Program-made: the position numbers and the translations under genes | Notes under the pieces: generated by a model | What the model was told of the DNA's origin: nothing | Seen by the model: the letters and a program-made list of their open reading frames with translations, nothing else | Database searches by the model: none | In this document: positions 46,006-56,498 of the stretch, one piece after another | Numbering within the stretch: the stretch's first letter is position 1 | Layout of the letters: every line of letters begins with the position of its first letter | From: Flavobacterium macacae | GTDB taxonomy: Bacteria; Bacteroidota; Bacteroidia; Flavobacteriales; Flavobacteriaceae | Assembly (NCBI RefSeq): GCF_003865365.1 | Contig: NZ_RQVR01000002.1 | Span: 1 to 64,000, forward strand | Reading direction: 5' to 3' | DNA length: 64,000 nucleotides

Positions 46006-46015
46006 TGATAGACAC

Positions 46016-46050
46016 AAAAAAAGCGAAACATTTCTGTCTCGCTTTTTTTT
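46016..46050 (-). terminator. Terminator after rpsJ
   Basis: AAAAAGCGA and TCGCTTTTT (cores 46021-46026 and 46039-46044) form a hairpin with A/T runs on both sides, about 18 bases past the rpsJ stop. It ends the str operon and separates rpsJ from rplC. Confidence 0.8.
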
Positions 46051-46067
46051 ATGAAAATATAATAAAA

Positions 46068-46373
46068 TTATACTTTGATTTCAACTTCAACCCCACTTGG
46101 CAACTCTAATTTCATTAGCGCGTCAATAGTTTTTGAAGAAGAAGAATAAATGTCAATCAATCTTTTGTATGACATTACTTCAAACTGCTCTCTCGCTTTT
46201 TTGTTAACGTGCGGAGAACGCAATACTGTGAAAAGTTTTTTGTGCGTTGGCAATGGAATTGGACCCGTTACAACCGCACCTGTGCTTTTTACGGTTTTTA
46301 CAATCTTTTCAGCAGACTTGTCTACCAACATGTGATCGTAAGATTTTAATTTTATTCTGATTTTTTGACTCAT
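46068..46373 (-). CDS. rpsJ: 30S ribosomal protein S10
   Basis: A 101-residue head protein, also the NusE factor in antitermination. [25 protein letters not shown] and [30 protein letters not shown] are the family core. It is joined to the str operon 11 bases after fusA and cut off from rplC by a terminator. Confidence 0.98.
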   Translation of the reverse strand: MSQKIRIKLKSYDHMLVDKSAEKIVKTVKSTGAVVTGPIPLPTHKKLFTVLRSPHVNKKAREQFEVMSYKRLIDIYSSSSKTIDALMKLELPSGVEVEIKV

Positions 46374-46384
46374 TTTCTTTAGAA

Positions 46385-48541
46385 TTAAGCGTTACCTTTT
46401 GCTTTTTTGATTACCGCTTCTGAAATACTAGAAGGCGTTTCAGCATAGTGAGAAAACTCCATTGTTGAAGTAGCTCTACCTGATGACAATGTTCTTAATG
46501 TTGTTACATAACCGAACATTTCAGATAATGGCACATCAGCTTTAATTGTTTTAGCACCATTTCTATCACCCATATCATTCACCTGACCTCTACGACGGTT
46601 GATATCACCAACGATATCTCCCATGTTTTCTTCTGGCGTGATTACTTCCATCTTCATGATTGGCTCAAGAATTACAGCTCCAGCAGCCTTAGCCACTTCT
46701 CTATAACCCATTCTTGCCGCTAATTCAAAAGAAAGCGCATCAGAATCCACCGGGTGGAAAGATCCATCCAATAAAGTTACTCTCAAGCTATCAACTTGGT
46801 ATCCTGCTAAAGGACCCGTTTTCATTGCCTCTCTGAAACCTTTTTCTACAGATGGGATATATTCCTTAGGAACGTTACCACCTTTAACTGCATTGATGAA
46901 CTGTAAACCTACAGGAACTTTACCGTCCACTTCTTCAGCTGGCTCAAGTTTAAATACGATATCACCGAATTTACCACGACCACCTGATTGTTTTTTGTAT
47001 GTTTCTCTATGTTGAGCAGACCTAGTGAAAGCTTCTTTGTATTCAACCTGAGGCTCACCTTGATTTACCTCAACTTTAAATTCACGTCTCATACGGTCAA
47101 TAAGTACATCTAAGTGAAGCTCACCCATTCCAGAAATAACAGTTTGGCCCGAAGACTCATCTGTTCTTACCGTAAATGTTGGATCTTCTTCAGCCAATTT
47201 AGCCAAAGCCATACCCATTTTATCAACGTCAGCTTTTGTTTTAGGCTCAATTGCAACCCCAATTACAGGATCTGGGAATTTCATTGACTCAAGAATAATT
47301 GGGTGTTTTTCATCACACATTGTATCTCCTGTCTTGATATCTTTAAATCCAACTGCAGCCCCAATATCACCCGCTTCGATATACTCGATTGGGTTTTGCT
47401 TGTTAGCATGCATTTGGTAGATACGAGAAATTCTTTCTTTATTACCTGAACGCGTGTTCAAAATATAAGAACCAGCATCTAAACGTCCTGAATAAGCACG
47501 GAAGAAAGCTAAACGTCCTACGAAAGGATCAGTTGCAATCTTAAATGCTAAAGCAGCGAATGGCTCCTTAACATCTGGCTTACGCAAAATAGGCGTTTGA
47601 TCTTCTTCTAGCAATTCAGCGTCATCTGGATGGATTCCCCAAATACCTTCTTTCTCCATTGGAGACGGCAAGTATTTACAAACTGCATCTAATAAAAACT
47701 GAACACCTTTATTTTTAAATGAGGAACCACATAACATTGGAATAATAGCCATGTCAATTGTAGCCGCTCTTAAAGCTTTGTTGATTTCTTCTTCAGTAAT
47801 AGAAGTTTCATCTTCCATGTACTTATCCAAAAGATTCTCATCATAATCAGCAACTGCTTCAATCAATGCTGAACGGTACTCTTTAACTTCATCAACCATA
47901 TCTTCCGGAATCGGAACGATATCATATGTAGCACCATGATTTTCATCATGCCAGATAATAGCTTGGTTTTTTACCAAATCAACTACACCTTTGAAATCAT
48001 TCTCTTCACCGATTGGCAAAGTGATTGCAACTGCGTTTGATTTTAGCATATCCCTAACTTGTTGACAAACATTCAAAAAGTTAGAACCTTGACGGTCCAT
48101 TTTATTTACGAATCCCATACGAGGAACTCTATATTGGTCAGCAAGCCTCCAGTTTGTTTCAGATTGAGGCTCAACACCATCAACTGCACTAAACAAGAAA
48201 ACCAACCCATCAAGTACACGTAACGAACGGTTTACCTCTACGGTAAAGTCAACGTGTCCAGGAGTATCAATAATATTAAAATGGTACGGAATAGATTCCG
48301 GCAACACTTTACCTTGGTTTGATGGAAAATTCCACTCACAAGTTGTCGCTGCAGATGTAATAGTAATACCACGCTCTTGTTCTTGCGCCATCCAGTCCAT
48401 TGTTGCAGAACCTTCGTGCGTTTCACCAATTTTGTGATTTTTTCCTGTATAGAATAATATACGCTCAGTTGTTGTTGTCTTACCAGCATCAATGTGAGCA
48501 GCAATTCCTATGTTTCTTGTATATCTTAAATCTCTAGCCAT
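46385..48541 (-). CDS. fusA: Elongation factor G
   Basis: The 718-residue GTPase drives translocation and ribosome recycling. G motifs are [15 protein letters not shown] (G1), DTPGHVDF (G3) and FVNKMDRQG (G4); GERGIT-like switch I appears as [13 protein letters not shown]. Domains II-V follow with normal length, including [13 protein letters not shown]. Ten bases after rpsG. Confidence 0.98.
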   Translation of the reverse strand: MARDLRYTRNIGIAAHIDAGKTTTTERILFYTGKNHKIGETHEGSATMDWMAQEQERGITITSAATTCEWNFPSNQGKVLPESIPYHFNIIDTPGHVDFTVEVNRSLRVLDGLVFLFSAVDGVEPQSETNWRLADQYRVPRMGFVNKMDRQGSNFLNVCQQVRDMLKSNAVAITLPIGEENDFKGVVDLVKNQAIIWHDENHGATYDIVPIPEDMVDEVKEYRSALIEAVADYDENLLDKYMEDETSITEEEINKALRAATIDMAIIPMLCGSSFKNKGVQFLLDAVCKYLPSPMEKEGIWGIHPDDAELLEEDQTPILRKPDVKEPFAALAFKIATDPFVGRLAFFRAYSGRLDAGSYILNTRSGNKERISRIYQMHANKQNPIEYIEAGDIGAAVGFKDIKTGDTMCDEKHPIILESMKFPDPVIGVAIEPKTKADVDKMGMALAKLAEEDPTFTVRTDESSGQTVISGMGELHLDVLIDRMRREFKVEVNQGEPQVEYKEAFTRSAQHRETYKKQSGGRGKFGDIVFKLEPAEEVDGKVPVGLQFINAVKGGNVPKEYIPSVEKGFREAMKTGPLAGYQVDSLRVTLLDGSFHPVDSDALSFELAARMGYREVAKAAGAVILEPIMKMEVITPEENMGDIVGDINRRRGQVNDMGDRNGAKTIKADVPLSEMFGYVTTLRTLSSGRATSTMEFSHYAETPSSISEAVIKKAKGNA

Positions 48542-48551
48542 TTTCTATAAA

Positions 48552-49028
48552 TTAAAATCTAAAGTGTGAAAATGCTTTATTTGCTTCAGCCATTTTATGA
48601 GTATCCATTCTCTTTTTAACAGCAGCACCTTCTTCTTTAGCAGCAGCCAAAACTTCAGAAGCTAATTTTTGAGCCATAGATTTCTCATTTCTTCTACGTG
48701 CATAAAGTATCATCCACTTCATTGCCATAGAGATTTTTCTGTCTGGTCTAATTTGCATTGGGATTTGGAATGTAGCTCCACCAACTCTACGGCTACGTAC
48801 TTCTACGTGAGGCATAACGTTTGTCAAGGCATCTTTCCAGATTTCCAATGAAGATTTTTCTGCGTCTTGTTTCTTGTTTTCTACGATTTCTAATGCATCA
48901 TAGAATACTTTGAAAGCAGTTGATTTTTTACCATCCCACATCAAGTTGTTCACGAAACGTGTTACTAACTGATCGTTAAATTTAGGATCTGGCAAAAGAG
49001 GTCTTTTTTTGGCCTGTCTTTTTCTCAT
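48552..49028 (-). CDS. rpsG: 30S ribosomal protein S7
   Basis: A 158-residue head assembly protein: [38 protein letters not shown] and [24 protein letters not shown] are typical, ending [14 protein letters not shown]. It follows rpsL by 74 bases in the standard str order. Confidence 0.98.
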   Translation of the reverse strand: MRKRQAKKRPLLPDPKFNDQLVTRFVNNLMWDGKKSTAFKVFYDALEIVENKKQDAEKSSLEIWKDALTNVMPHVEVRSRRVGGATFQIPMQIRPDRKISMAMKWMILYARRRNEKSMAQKLASEVLAAAKEEGAAVKKRMDTHKMAEANKAFSHFRF

Positions 49029-49102
49029 TTCTTCGTTTTTTTGTTACTCGCTAATGTACATCGTATAAAAACGTGCCCTTTTAACTTATAACGTGTTTAA
49101 GA

Positions 49103-49486
49103 TTACTTTTTTGCTTCTTTTGGGCGTTTAGCACCATACTTAGATCTTCTTTGCGTTCTTCCTGCAACACCTGACGTATCAAGCGCTCCACGAACGATGT
49201 GGTATCTAACTCCTGGTAAATCTTTTACCCTTCCACCCCTAACTAATACTATCGAGTGCTCTTGTAAATTGTGTCCTTCTCCAGGGATGTAAGCATTCAC
49301 TTCATTACCATTTGTCAAACGTACACGCGCTACTTTACGCATTGCAGAGTTTGGTTTTTTTGGTGTAGTAGTGTAAACACGCGTACAAACCCCTCTTCTT
49401 TGAGGACAAGAATCTAAAGCAACCGATTTACTCTTCTTAGTCATCTGAGTTCTTCCAGTTCTTACTAATTGTTGAATTGTTGGCAT
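49103..49486 (-). CDS. rpsL: 30S ribosomal protein S12
   Basis: A 127-residue decoding-centre protein. The lysines that change in streptomycin-resistant mutants are wild type: [17 protein letters not shown] and [15 protein letters not shown]. First gene of the ribosomal cluster, with a near-consensus promoter about 54 bases upstream. Confidence 0.98.
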   Translation of the reverse strand: MPTIQQLVRTGRTQMTKKSKSVALDSCPQRRGVCTRVYTTTPKKPNSAMRKVARVRLTNGNEVNAYIPGEGHNLQEHSIVLVRGGRVKDLPGVRYHIVRGALDTSGVAGRTQRRSKYGAKRPKEAKK

Positions 49487-49539
49487 AATTAATACTAAAA
49501 ATTTCTTATGATTTAAATTTCCCGCTTTTTACGGGGTTG

Positions 49540-49569
49540 CAAATGTATGAATATTTTTTTTCTAAACAA
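49540..49569 (-). promoter_or_regulatory. Promoter of the str operon (rpsL)
   Basis: On the minus strand TTG (49567-49569), 19 bases, then TACATTTG (49540-49547). The transcript would begin just before a CCCCG-N7-CGGG stem-loop at about 49521-49536, a candidate control element for the leader of about 47 bases. Confidence 0.78.
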
Positions 49570-49698
49570 ACCTTAATCAATTAATTTTCACACACATTAG
49601 CACTGCTTTATTTTTTTATATATTTTTTCGTGTTTTTTTGCGTTACTTTTACTGAGGCTTAAAAAGATACAAATCGTTTTTCATTTAACCGTGACGGT

Positions 49699-49767
49699 AG
49701 CCAGTATCCTTTTATTTTTTTCTGGAACCTAAATTCTTTTTCGGGTCAAAATAAAAGAGTACTGGCT
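49699..49767 (+). repeat. Inverted repeat in the leader of the Omp85-like gene
   Basis: Bases 49699-49718 and 49748-49767 are reverse complements at 18 of 20 positions with a 29-base loop. The outer words are AGCCAGTA and TACTGGCT. It lies between the str promoter and the start of the outer-membrane gene. Confidence 0.65.
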
Positions 49768-49829
49768 TCAGCAAGAAAACCGATTACTGATAAAGCCAGA
49801 ACCTTTTGCTTCTAAAAATTTTTATTGTT

Positions 49830-51497
49830 TTGAAAAAAAGCCTACCCCTTTTTGTGTTTATTTTTTTTAGTTTCAATGTTTTGGGACAAAACCTGTATTT
49901 GAAAATTACGGCAGATGCCACTTCGGAATTAAGGACAATTGACTCTATCTCTTATAAAAAAATTCATGCAAACGCCAAAGGAATTACTGACGAAGCGAAT
50001 TCATTTTCAGAAAAGCTGAAACGTATTGGTTTTTTAGAGAATGAGATTGTGTCGAATAAAAAAACGAACGACAGCACTTTTGTCTTCAATTTTAAGCTGG
50101 GCAAAAAAACGGATTTCATATATATAAACATACGTTCAAATTCAGAGCTGAAAAACTTGGGCGTTTTAGACAGCAAAAAAGATACTTTGAAGATGGCTTT
50201 TTCTGAAACGGAAACTTTTTTGAACGCCACTTTAAACAAACTAGAACAAAAAGGCTATTCTTTAGCCAAATTGCGTTTGGTAAATTTAAAATCGGAAAAG
50301 AATATTTTGACTGCCGATTTGAATTTTGAAACCGAAAAGCTTCGGGAAGTAAACGATATCGTAATTAACGGCTATGATAAATTTCCAGAAGGCCACAAAA
50401 AAGAAATCAGGAGGCGTTATAAAAATAAAATTTTCAACCAAGAAACCCTGAAAAGCATTCACGCTGATTTTGAGAAATTTCAGTTTGTGACACAAACCAA
50501 ATATCCGGAGATTTTATTCAAAACCGATACGACGAAAGTGTATGTTTATGTCGAAAAAGCCAAACCAAACCGCTTTGACGGATTTATCGGTTTTGGAAAT
50601 GACGACAAGGGCGACTTAAAAATAAACGGTTACCTAGATTTGCTTTTGGTCAATTCTTTAAATGTCGGCGAACGTTTTAACCTGTATTGGAAAAGTGATG
50701 GAAACAAACAGACTACTTTTAATGCCGCGCTCGAACTGCCCTACATGTTTAGGACTCCGGTCGGAATGAAGGCTTCGCTAACCATTTTCAAACAAGACAG
50801 CACGTTTCAAAATACGCAAACTGCCATTGATTTGGGCTATTATTTCAATTACAACACCAGAGCCTACATCGGCTATCAGTCCGCAACTTCAAACGATATT
50901 CAAAATTTACAAGGCTCTACTATCCGTGATTTCGAAAATTCTTTCCTGACAGGGAATTTTGAATTTACACAATTTAAAAACGATGATTATTTTTTTCCAG
51001 AGAAAACATTGGTAAACATAAAAGGCGGAACCGGGAAAAGAACGTCTGAAAACTCAAACAACAATCAGTTTTTCGCCAATATTGATTTGCGTAAAAACTT
51101 ATATTTGAATGACAAAAACATTATATATATCAGAAGCCAGAGTTTTTATCTTCAAAGCGAAGATTACATTACCAATGAATTGTATCGCTTTGGTGGCATC
51201 AACTCCATTCGCGGATTTAATGAAAATAGCTTGCAAGCCAATGCTTTGTATTCGATTCTAACGGAATATCGATATGTTGTCGCTCCCACAATTTATCTGC
51301 ATTCGATTATTGACTTTGGATACTTTCAAGACAAAACCACTAAAAACGAAGGGAATTTACTGGGTTTAGGTTTCGGATTTGGACTTTTAACAAAAAACGG
51401 ATTATTTAATTTAATATATGCTAATGGTAGTAAAGATGACCAACAAATTAAGCTATCTAACTCAATTATCCATATCAGTTTTAAAGCTAAATTCTAA
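49830..51497 (+). CDS. Omp85-superfamily outer-membrane protein (TamA/BamA-like)
   Basis: The product of about 555 residues starts with a signal peptide (KKSLPLFVFIFFSFNVLGQ). The N-terminal third has POTRA-like alternations (TLNKLEQKGYSLAKLRLVNL, VNDIVINGYDKFPEGHKKEI). The rest is a beta-barrel containing the Omp85 hallmark FGGINSIRGFNENS and ends ISFKAKF with a terminal Phe. There is no ATG: TTG at 49830 or 49806 must serve, and 49830 gives the better signal peptide. Likely role is insertion of outer-membrane proteins or an exporter. Shorter than BamA. Confidence 0.78.
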   Translation: MKKSLPLFVFIFFSFNVLGQNLYLKITADATSELRTIDSISYKKIHANAKGITDEANSFSEKLKRIGFLENEIVSNKKTNDSTFVFNFKLGKKTDFIYINIRSNSELKNLGVLDSKKDTLKMAFSETETFLNATLNKLEQKGYSLAKLRLVNLKSEKNILTADLNFETEKLREVNDIVINGYDKFPEGHKKEIRRRYKNKIFNQETLKSIHADFEKFQFVTQTKYPEILFKTDTTKVYVYVEKAKPNRFDGFIGFGNDDKGDLKINGYLDLLLVNSLNVGERFNLYWKSDGNKQTTFNAALELPYMFRTPVGMKASLTIFKQDSTFQNTQTAIDLGYYFNYNTRAYIGYQSATSNDIQNLQGSTIRDFENSFLTGNFEFTQFKNDDYFFPEKTLVNIKGGTGKRTSENSNNNQFFANIDLRKNLYLNDKNIIYIRSQSFYLQSEDYITNELYRFGGINSIRGFNENSLQANALYSILTEYRYVVAPTIYLHSIIDFGYFQDKTTKNEGNLLGLGFGFGLLTKNGLFNLIYANGSKDDQQIKLSNSIIHISFKAKF

Positions 51498-51614
51498 GCT
51501 TATTCTTCTTAAGAATTGAAATTCAATAAATATACAAAAAAAGTATTAAAAAAAAATGTTGTTTTGTTAATGTTTTATTAAGAATTTTGAATAAACTAAT
51601 CAAACCTTAATAAA

Positions 51615-54600
51615 ATGAAAACAAAAATTAACTGGCTCATGACATTTTTCATGGTTCTGGTGGCACAGTTTGCTTTTGCTCAAGAGAGAGCAGTTAGCGG
51701 TACTGTTACTGACGCAAATGGTCTGCCACTTCCCGGAGTAAGTGTTACTGTGAAAGGCACAACTGCTGGATCGCAAACAGATTTAGATGGTAAGTTTCAA
51801 GTTCAAGCTTCATCGACACAAACATTAGTATTCACTTTTATAGGCATGAAAACTCAAGAAATCCTTGCCTCTAATACTGCAATTAATGTAAAATTAGCCG
51901 ATGACGCTACTGAACTTGAAGCAGTTGTTGTAACGGCATTTGGTATCAAAAGAAACCCAAAAGACTTGGGATACTCTGTGAGTAGTATTAAAGCTGAAGA
52001 TCTTACAGAAGACGCGGAGCCAGACTTAATTCGTTCATTGAACGGAAAAGTTGCGGGTGTAAATGTTAATGTATCTTCTGGTATGGCAGGAGCTGCGAGT
52101 CAGATTACTATCAGGGGAACAACTTCATTTACTGGAGACACTCAACCATTGATTATTGTTGACGGTATCGCCTATAACAATACTCAAGTAACAACAGAAA
52201 GCCAGGTAACTGGTGGTGGAGGATATGAATCCGCCCTTTCAAGTTTAGATCCGAATGACATTGCTTCTGTAAACGTGCTTAAAAGCTCTGCTGCAGCGGC
52301 ATTATATGGTTCAAGAGCTGTAAATGGTGTAATCGTAATTACTACAAAATCAGGATCTCCTGGTTCTAAAAAAGGAAATAAACTTAGCGTAAATGTTGGG
52401 ACAGGTACTTACTTTGAAAGTATTGCGAATCTACCTGATTACCAAAATACTTATGGAGCAGGTGCAAATTTCAATTACCAAAATGCAAATGGTTCTTGGG
52501 GACCAAGATTTGATTCCTTAGAAACAATTCCTACATGGCCAGCAATGCTTGCTGCTTTTCCTGAATTAGGAGCTACACGTCCTTATGTCGCTAATCCAAA
52601 CAACGTTAAAGACTTGTTCAAAACAGGTATCGTTGTTGACAACACAATTGGATTCAATTATACTGGTGAAGACGGAAGTTTCAGCGCAACAATTTCTGAT
52701 TTAAAACAAGACGGATATGTTCCATTTAACACTTATGACAGAACATCTATTTCTGCCGGTGGTAACTTTAAATTAGCTAATGGATTAACCGTTGGAGCCA
52801 ATTTAAGCTACTCTACAACGGATCAATTAGGAGGTTTCCTTGGAGAAAATCAATTTGACGGCTCCTCTTCTTCTTTTGCTAGAACATTATTCTTAGCTAG
52901 AAACTGGGATTTCAATCTACCTTATGTTAATCCTGTTGACGGAAGATCAGTAACTCCAAATGCGGGTTACGATCATCCATTATGGTCATGGGAACATGAT
53001 CAAATTCAAACTAGCACTGATAGAGCTGTAGCTGGTTTAAACTTAAACTATCAATTTAGCGACAATATTTCCGCTTCCTACCGAATTGGTTACAACAAGT
53101 ACAACTTAAACAGAAAACAAATTCGTGACATTGGCTCAAGAGCTGAAGGTGGTGTTGGTTCATTAACTTATGATGATTTTTCTAATGAAGACATTGAGTC
53201 AACATTTTTATTAAATTTCGACTATAAGTTGACTGAAGATATTGGTCTTAACGCAATCTTAGGAAACAACGTTTTGCAGAATACAACAACAAGACTTGCT
53301 AATTATGGTAGAGGATTGATTGTTCCTGATGTTTTCAATTTGAGAAATGCACTTGCAGTATCAAACCTTCTTGATGAAAGTGCCAGAAAAAGAAACGTAG
53401 CGGTATTTGCTGATATTACTTTATCTTATAAAGACTTTTTATTCCTAAATGCAACCGGAAGAAATGATTGGAGCTCAACATTACCAACAGACAACAGATC
53501 TTACTTCTACCCTTCTGCAAGTGCTTCCTTCATTTTAACCGAAGCTCTAAATTTGGAAAGTGAAGTCTTGACATTTGCAAAATTAAGAGGAGGTTATGCA
53601 AAAGTAGGTCGTGATGCTCCAGCAGAATTTTTAAATACAACATTCTCTTTAGGACAAGCTTATAACGGAAATCCTGTTTTAGGAAACAGAGCTGATTTTG
53701 CAGATCAACAAATTACACCAGAGTTTACTGAAGAATTTGAAGTTGGTGCCGATTTAGAATTCTTCAACAGAAGAGTAGTTTTGGATTTCAGTTTATACAA
53801 AAAAGTAACAACTGACCTTATTACTCCAGTAAGCGTACCTGCATCTACAGGATTCACAACTTACAATACAAATCTTGGAGAAATGGAAAATAAAGGTATT
53901 GAGGTTGGATTAACTCTTGTACCTTTTCAAACTGAAAACTTTAAATGGACATTATTCTCAACATTCACTAAAAACGTAAATAAAGTTACAAAACTTATTG
54001 ACGGACTTGATCGATTTGCATTGGATGTAAACGAAATTGGATATGTAATTCCAGGAGAAGCATTCGGTGTTTTCTATGGCACAAAATTCGCAAGAGATGC
54101 TAACGGAAATTACTTGATTAACCAAGCTGGAGGAGGAATCATCCAAGATTTACAGCCAGGAATCATCGGTGATCCTAACGCAGATTTCAAAATGAGTTTT
54201 ATCAATACATTCTCATACAAAGGTTTCTCATTAAGAACACAAGTGGATTGGAAACAAGGCGGAGACGTTTCTTCTTCTAGTATCGAATCATTACTTGGTC
54301 GTGGTGTAACAAAAGATACGGAAGACAGAGAAAGAACTTTTGTTATTCCTGGTTTTTATGGAGATAATGACGGAAATCCTATTTTGGATGGAAACGGAAA
54401 TCAAATTCCAAATACGACACAACTTAGCATGAACGAACTTTATTTCTCTCCTGCAGGAGGAAACACATTCGGAATTAATAGTGTGGATGAAGCAAGAATT
54501 TATGACGGAACAGTAATCAGATTAAGAGAAATAAGCTTAACTTACGATGTACCAACAAAACTTTTAGAGAAAACTCCATTTGGTAGAATTAGTTTTAGTG

Positions 54601-54761
54601 TAATGGGAAATAACCTTTGGTATTATGCACCTAACGTTCCTAAGTACACAAACTTTGATCCAGACACAACAAGTTATGGCTCATCAAACCTTCAAGGTAT
54701 TGAAGTTTCTACAGCTCCAACAGCTAAGAGATACGGGTTTAAGCTTAATTTAACTTTCTAA
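51615..54761 (+). CDS. SusC/RagA-family TonB-linked outer-membrane transporter
   Basis: The 1048-residue protein has a signal peptide ending at FAFAQ, a CarboxypepD_reg domain (VSGTVTDANGLPLPGVSVTVKGT, DLDGKFQV), the plug with VVVTAFGIKRNPKDLGYSVSSI and SGMAGAASQITIRGTTSF, and a 22-strand barrel ending in GFKLNLTF. SusC proteins import polymers or peptides with a SusD lid using the proton-motive force through TonB. The substrate is not evident because no glycoside hydrolase, protease or regulator is adjacent. First of three genes with short gaps (13 and 5 bases). Confidence 0.95.
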   Translation: MKTKINWLMTFFMVLVAQFAFAQERAVSGTVTDANGLPLPGVSVTVKGTTAGSQTDLDGKFQVQASSTQTLVFTFIGMKTQEILASNTAINVKLADDATELEAVVVTAFGIKRNPKDLGYSVSSIKAEDLTEDAEPDLIRSLNGKVAGVNVNVSSGMAGAASQITIRGTTSFTGDTQPLIIVDGIAYNNTQVTTESQVTGGGGYESALSSLDPNDIASVNVLKSSAAAALYGSRAVNGVIVITTKSGSPGSKKGNKLSVNVGTGTYFESIANLPDYQNTYGAGANFNYQNANGSWGPRFDSLETIPTWPAMLAAFPELGATRPYVANPNNVKDLFKTGIVVDNTIGFNYTGEDGSFSATISDLKQDGYVPFNTYDRTSISAGGNFKLANGLTVGANLSYSTTDQLGGFLGENQFDGSSSSFARTLFLARNWDFNLPYVNPVDGRSVTPNAGYDHPLWSWEHDQIQTSTDRAVAGLNLNYQFSDNISASYRIGYNKYNLNRKQIRDIGSRAEGGVGSLTYDDFSNEDIESTFLLNFDYKLTEDIGLNAILGNNVLQNTTTRLANYGRGLIVPDVFNLRNALAVSNLLDESARKRNVAVFADITLSYKDFLFLNATGRNDWSSTLPTDNRSYFYPSASASFILTEALNLESEVLTFAKLRGGYAKVGRDAPAEFLNTTFSLGQAYNGNPVLGNRADFADQQITPEFTEEFEVGADLEFFNRRVVLDFSLYKKVTTDLITPVSVPASTGFTTYNTNLGEMENKGIEVGLTLVPFQTENFKWTLFSTFTKNVNKVTKLIDGLDRFALDVNEIGYVIPGEAFGVFYGTKFARDANGNYLINQAGGGIIQDLQPGIIGDPNADFKMSFINTFSYKGFSLRTQVDWKQGGDVSSSSIESLLGRGVTKDTEDRERTFVIPGFYGDNDGNPILDGNGNQIPNTTQLSMNELYFSPAGGNTFGINSVDEARIYDGTVIRLREISLTYDVPTKLLEKTPFGRISFSVMGNNLWYYAPNVPKYTNFDPDTTSYGSSNLQGIEVSTAPTAKRYGFKLNLTF

Positions 54762-54774
54762 AAAAAAAATCACT

Positions 54775-56493
54775 ATGACACTTAAAAATATTAAAAACCA
54801 AAAAAGCAAGGTCTTAGTCTTCGGATTAGCACTTTCTCTTTTAAGTTGTAACGACTATCTCGATGTAGATACCGATCGTGACAACCCAACGGTAGCACCA
54901 TTAAATCTTTTACTTACAAATATCGAAGTTAACGTTGGAAATGCAACAGATTTTCAATTTTATGCCGGAGATATATTGCAAGTATATACCCATCAAATGG
55001 TGGTTAGAGAAGAGCAAGATCAATATGGAACTAAAGTTGACAATAGCTTGTTGTCAAACGAATGGAACAATATCTATCTTACTTTAAACGATATTGAAAC
55101 ATTAATCAAACAAGGAACTGAATCTGGAGATTTAGTTTATGTGGGCCTTGCGCAAATGCAAAAAGCGTATTTAATGTCTGTTGCTGTTGATTTATGGGGA
55201 GATGTTCCTTATTCTCAAGCAACACAATTACAAACCATTATCAGTCCTGCATTTGATGACCAGCAAGAAATTTATGCTTCTATCTTAGAATTAATTGAAA
55301 CTGCAAAAGAAAATATTGCAAGCAATCAAGGTTTAAACAAACCAGGAGTTGATGATTTATATTACTCTGGAAACACTACAAAATGGATTAAATTTGCAAA
55401 TACTTTTAAATTAAAGTTATACAATCAAATCCGTTTGTCAAGTTTGTTTAACGCTGCTGATTTTAACGCTCTTGTATCTGAAGGTAACTTCTTTACGTCT
55501 AATGCTGATGATTTTCAGTTTACACAAACAAGAAACCAATCACCAACAGATGAAAGAAACAAATTTTTCTTAGCTTCATATAACAGTACTCAGTTTTCTA
55601 CATACATGAGCCCTTGGTTTTATGAAATTTTAAAAGGTGTTAATCCTAATATTCATAATGGTAATCCTGATCCAAGAATGCCTTATTATTTCTTCAATCA
55701 GTTATTACCAGGACAATTTCCACCAGATCAAGGAAACACAACAACTGGAGATCCAAATGCAGATTATTGGGATGCTTCAACTGGCTTTTACAGTATCCGT
55801 TTCGGAAGTGTAGGTCCAGATAGAGATTCAAGCGCAGAAGGCTCGTATACTTACCCTGGAATTTTTCCAGCAGGTGGAAGATATGATGACGGAGAAGGTT
55901 ACACTAACTCTAATGGAGATAAAATAGAAATGGACGTTAATGGAGGAACTGGAGTAGCTCCTCACAGAATATTAACTTATGATGAATTCTTGTACATTCA
56001 GGCTGAATTAATTCAAGTTGGTTTAATGACTGGCGATGCAGGAAGTAAACTTGAAGAAGCAATGACAGCTAGTTTTGCAAAAGTGGATCAAGTTGTAGCC
56101 GGAAATCAAAGCTCACAAAACATCCCTGTACTTTCAGGAACACCTGAGGTGACCGCTTTTATTGCTAACATAATGACAGAGTTTACCCCTGCAAGCCCAA
56201 CCAAAAAATTAGAAATAATTATGACACAAAAATGGGTAGCTACTTTTGGAGATTCTTTTGATCAATACAATGATTACAGAAGAACTGGATTCCCAGTTTT
56301 AGCAAATCCAAACGGGCCTTCTCCAGAATATCAATTAAACAATGGTGATGGTTTTCCTTTGATTGATTCACAAACTGTTCTTAACAATAGTTTCCAACAA
56401 TCATTATTTTGGCCTCAAAGTGAGCTTAACTCAAACCAAAATGCACCTAGCCAAAAAAACCCTGCAACTTACACTATCTTTTGGGATAACTAA
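54775..56493 (+). CDS. SusD/RagB-family surface lipoprotein
   Basis: A 572-residue lipoprotein with lipobox LSLLSCNDYLDVDTD. The helical repeats of SusD-like proteins follow (LSNEWNNIYLTLNDIETLI, QMQKAYLMSVAVDLWGDVPY, ILTYDEFLYIQAELIQVG), and the end is AFGDSFDQYND-like with a polar C-terminus. It caps the SusC barrel and binds substrate at the cell surface. The family is that of the SusD-like type 2 group. Confidence 0.93.
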   Translation: MTLKNIKNQKSKVLVFGLALSLLSCNDYLDVDTDRDNPTVAPLNLLLTNIEVNVGNATDFQFYAGDILQVYTHQMVVREEQDQYGTKVDNSLLSNEWNNIYLTLNDIETLIKQGTESGDLVYVGLAQMQKAYLMSVAVDLWGDVPYSQATQLQTIISPAFDDQQEIYASILELIETAKENIASNQGLNKPGVDDLYYSGNTTKWIKFANTFKLKLYNQIRLSSLFNAADFNALVSEGNFFTSNADDFQFTQTRNQSPTDERNKFFLASYNSTQFSTYMSPWFYEILKGVNPNIHNGNPDPRMPYYFFNQLLPGQFPPDQGNTTTGDPNADYWDASTGFYSIRFGSVGPDRDSSAEGSYTYPGIFPAGGRYDDGEGYTNSNGDKIEMDVNGGTGVAPHRILTYDEFLYIQAELIQVGLMTGDAGSKLEEAMTASFAKVDQVVAGNQSSQNIPVLSGTPEVTAFIANIMTEFTPASPTKKLEIIMTQKWVATFGDSFDQYNDYRRTGFPVLANPNGPSPEYQLNNGDGFPLIDSQTVLNNSFQQSLFWPQSELNSNQNAPSQKNPATYTIFWDN

Positions 56494-56498
56494 AAACT

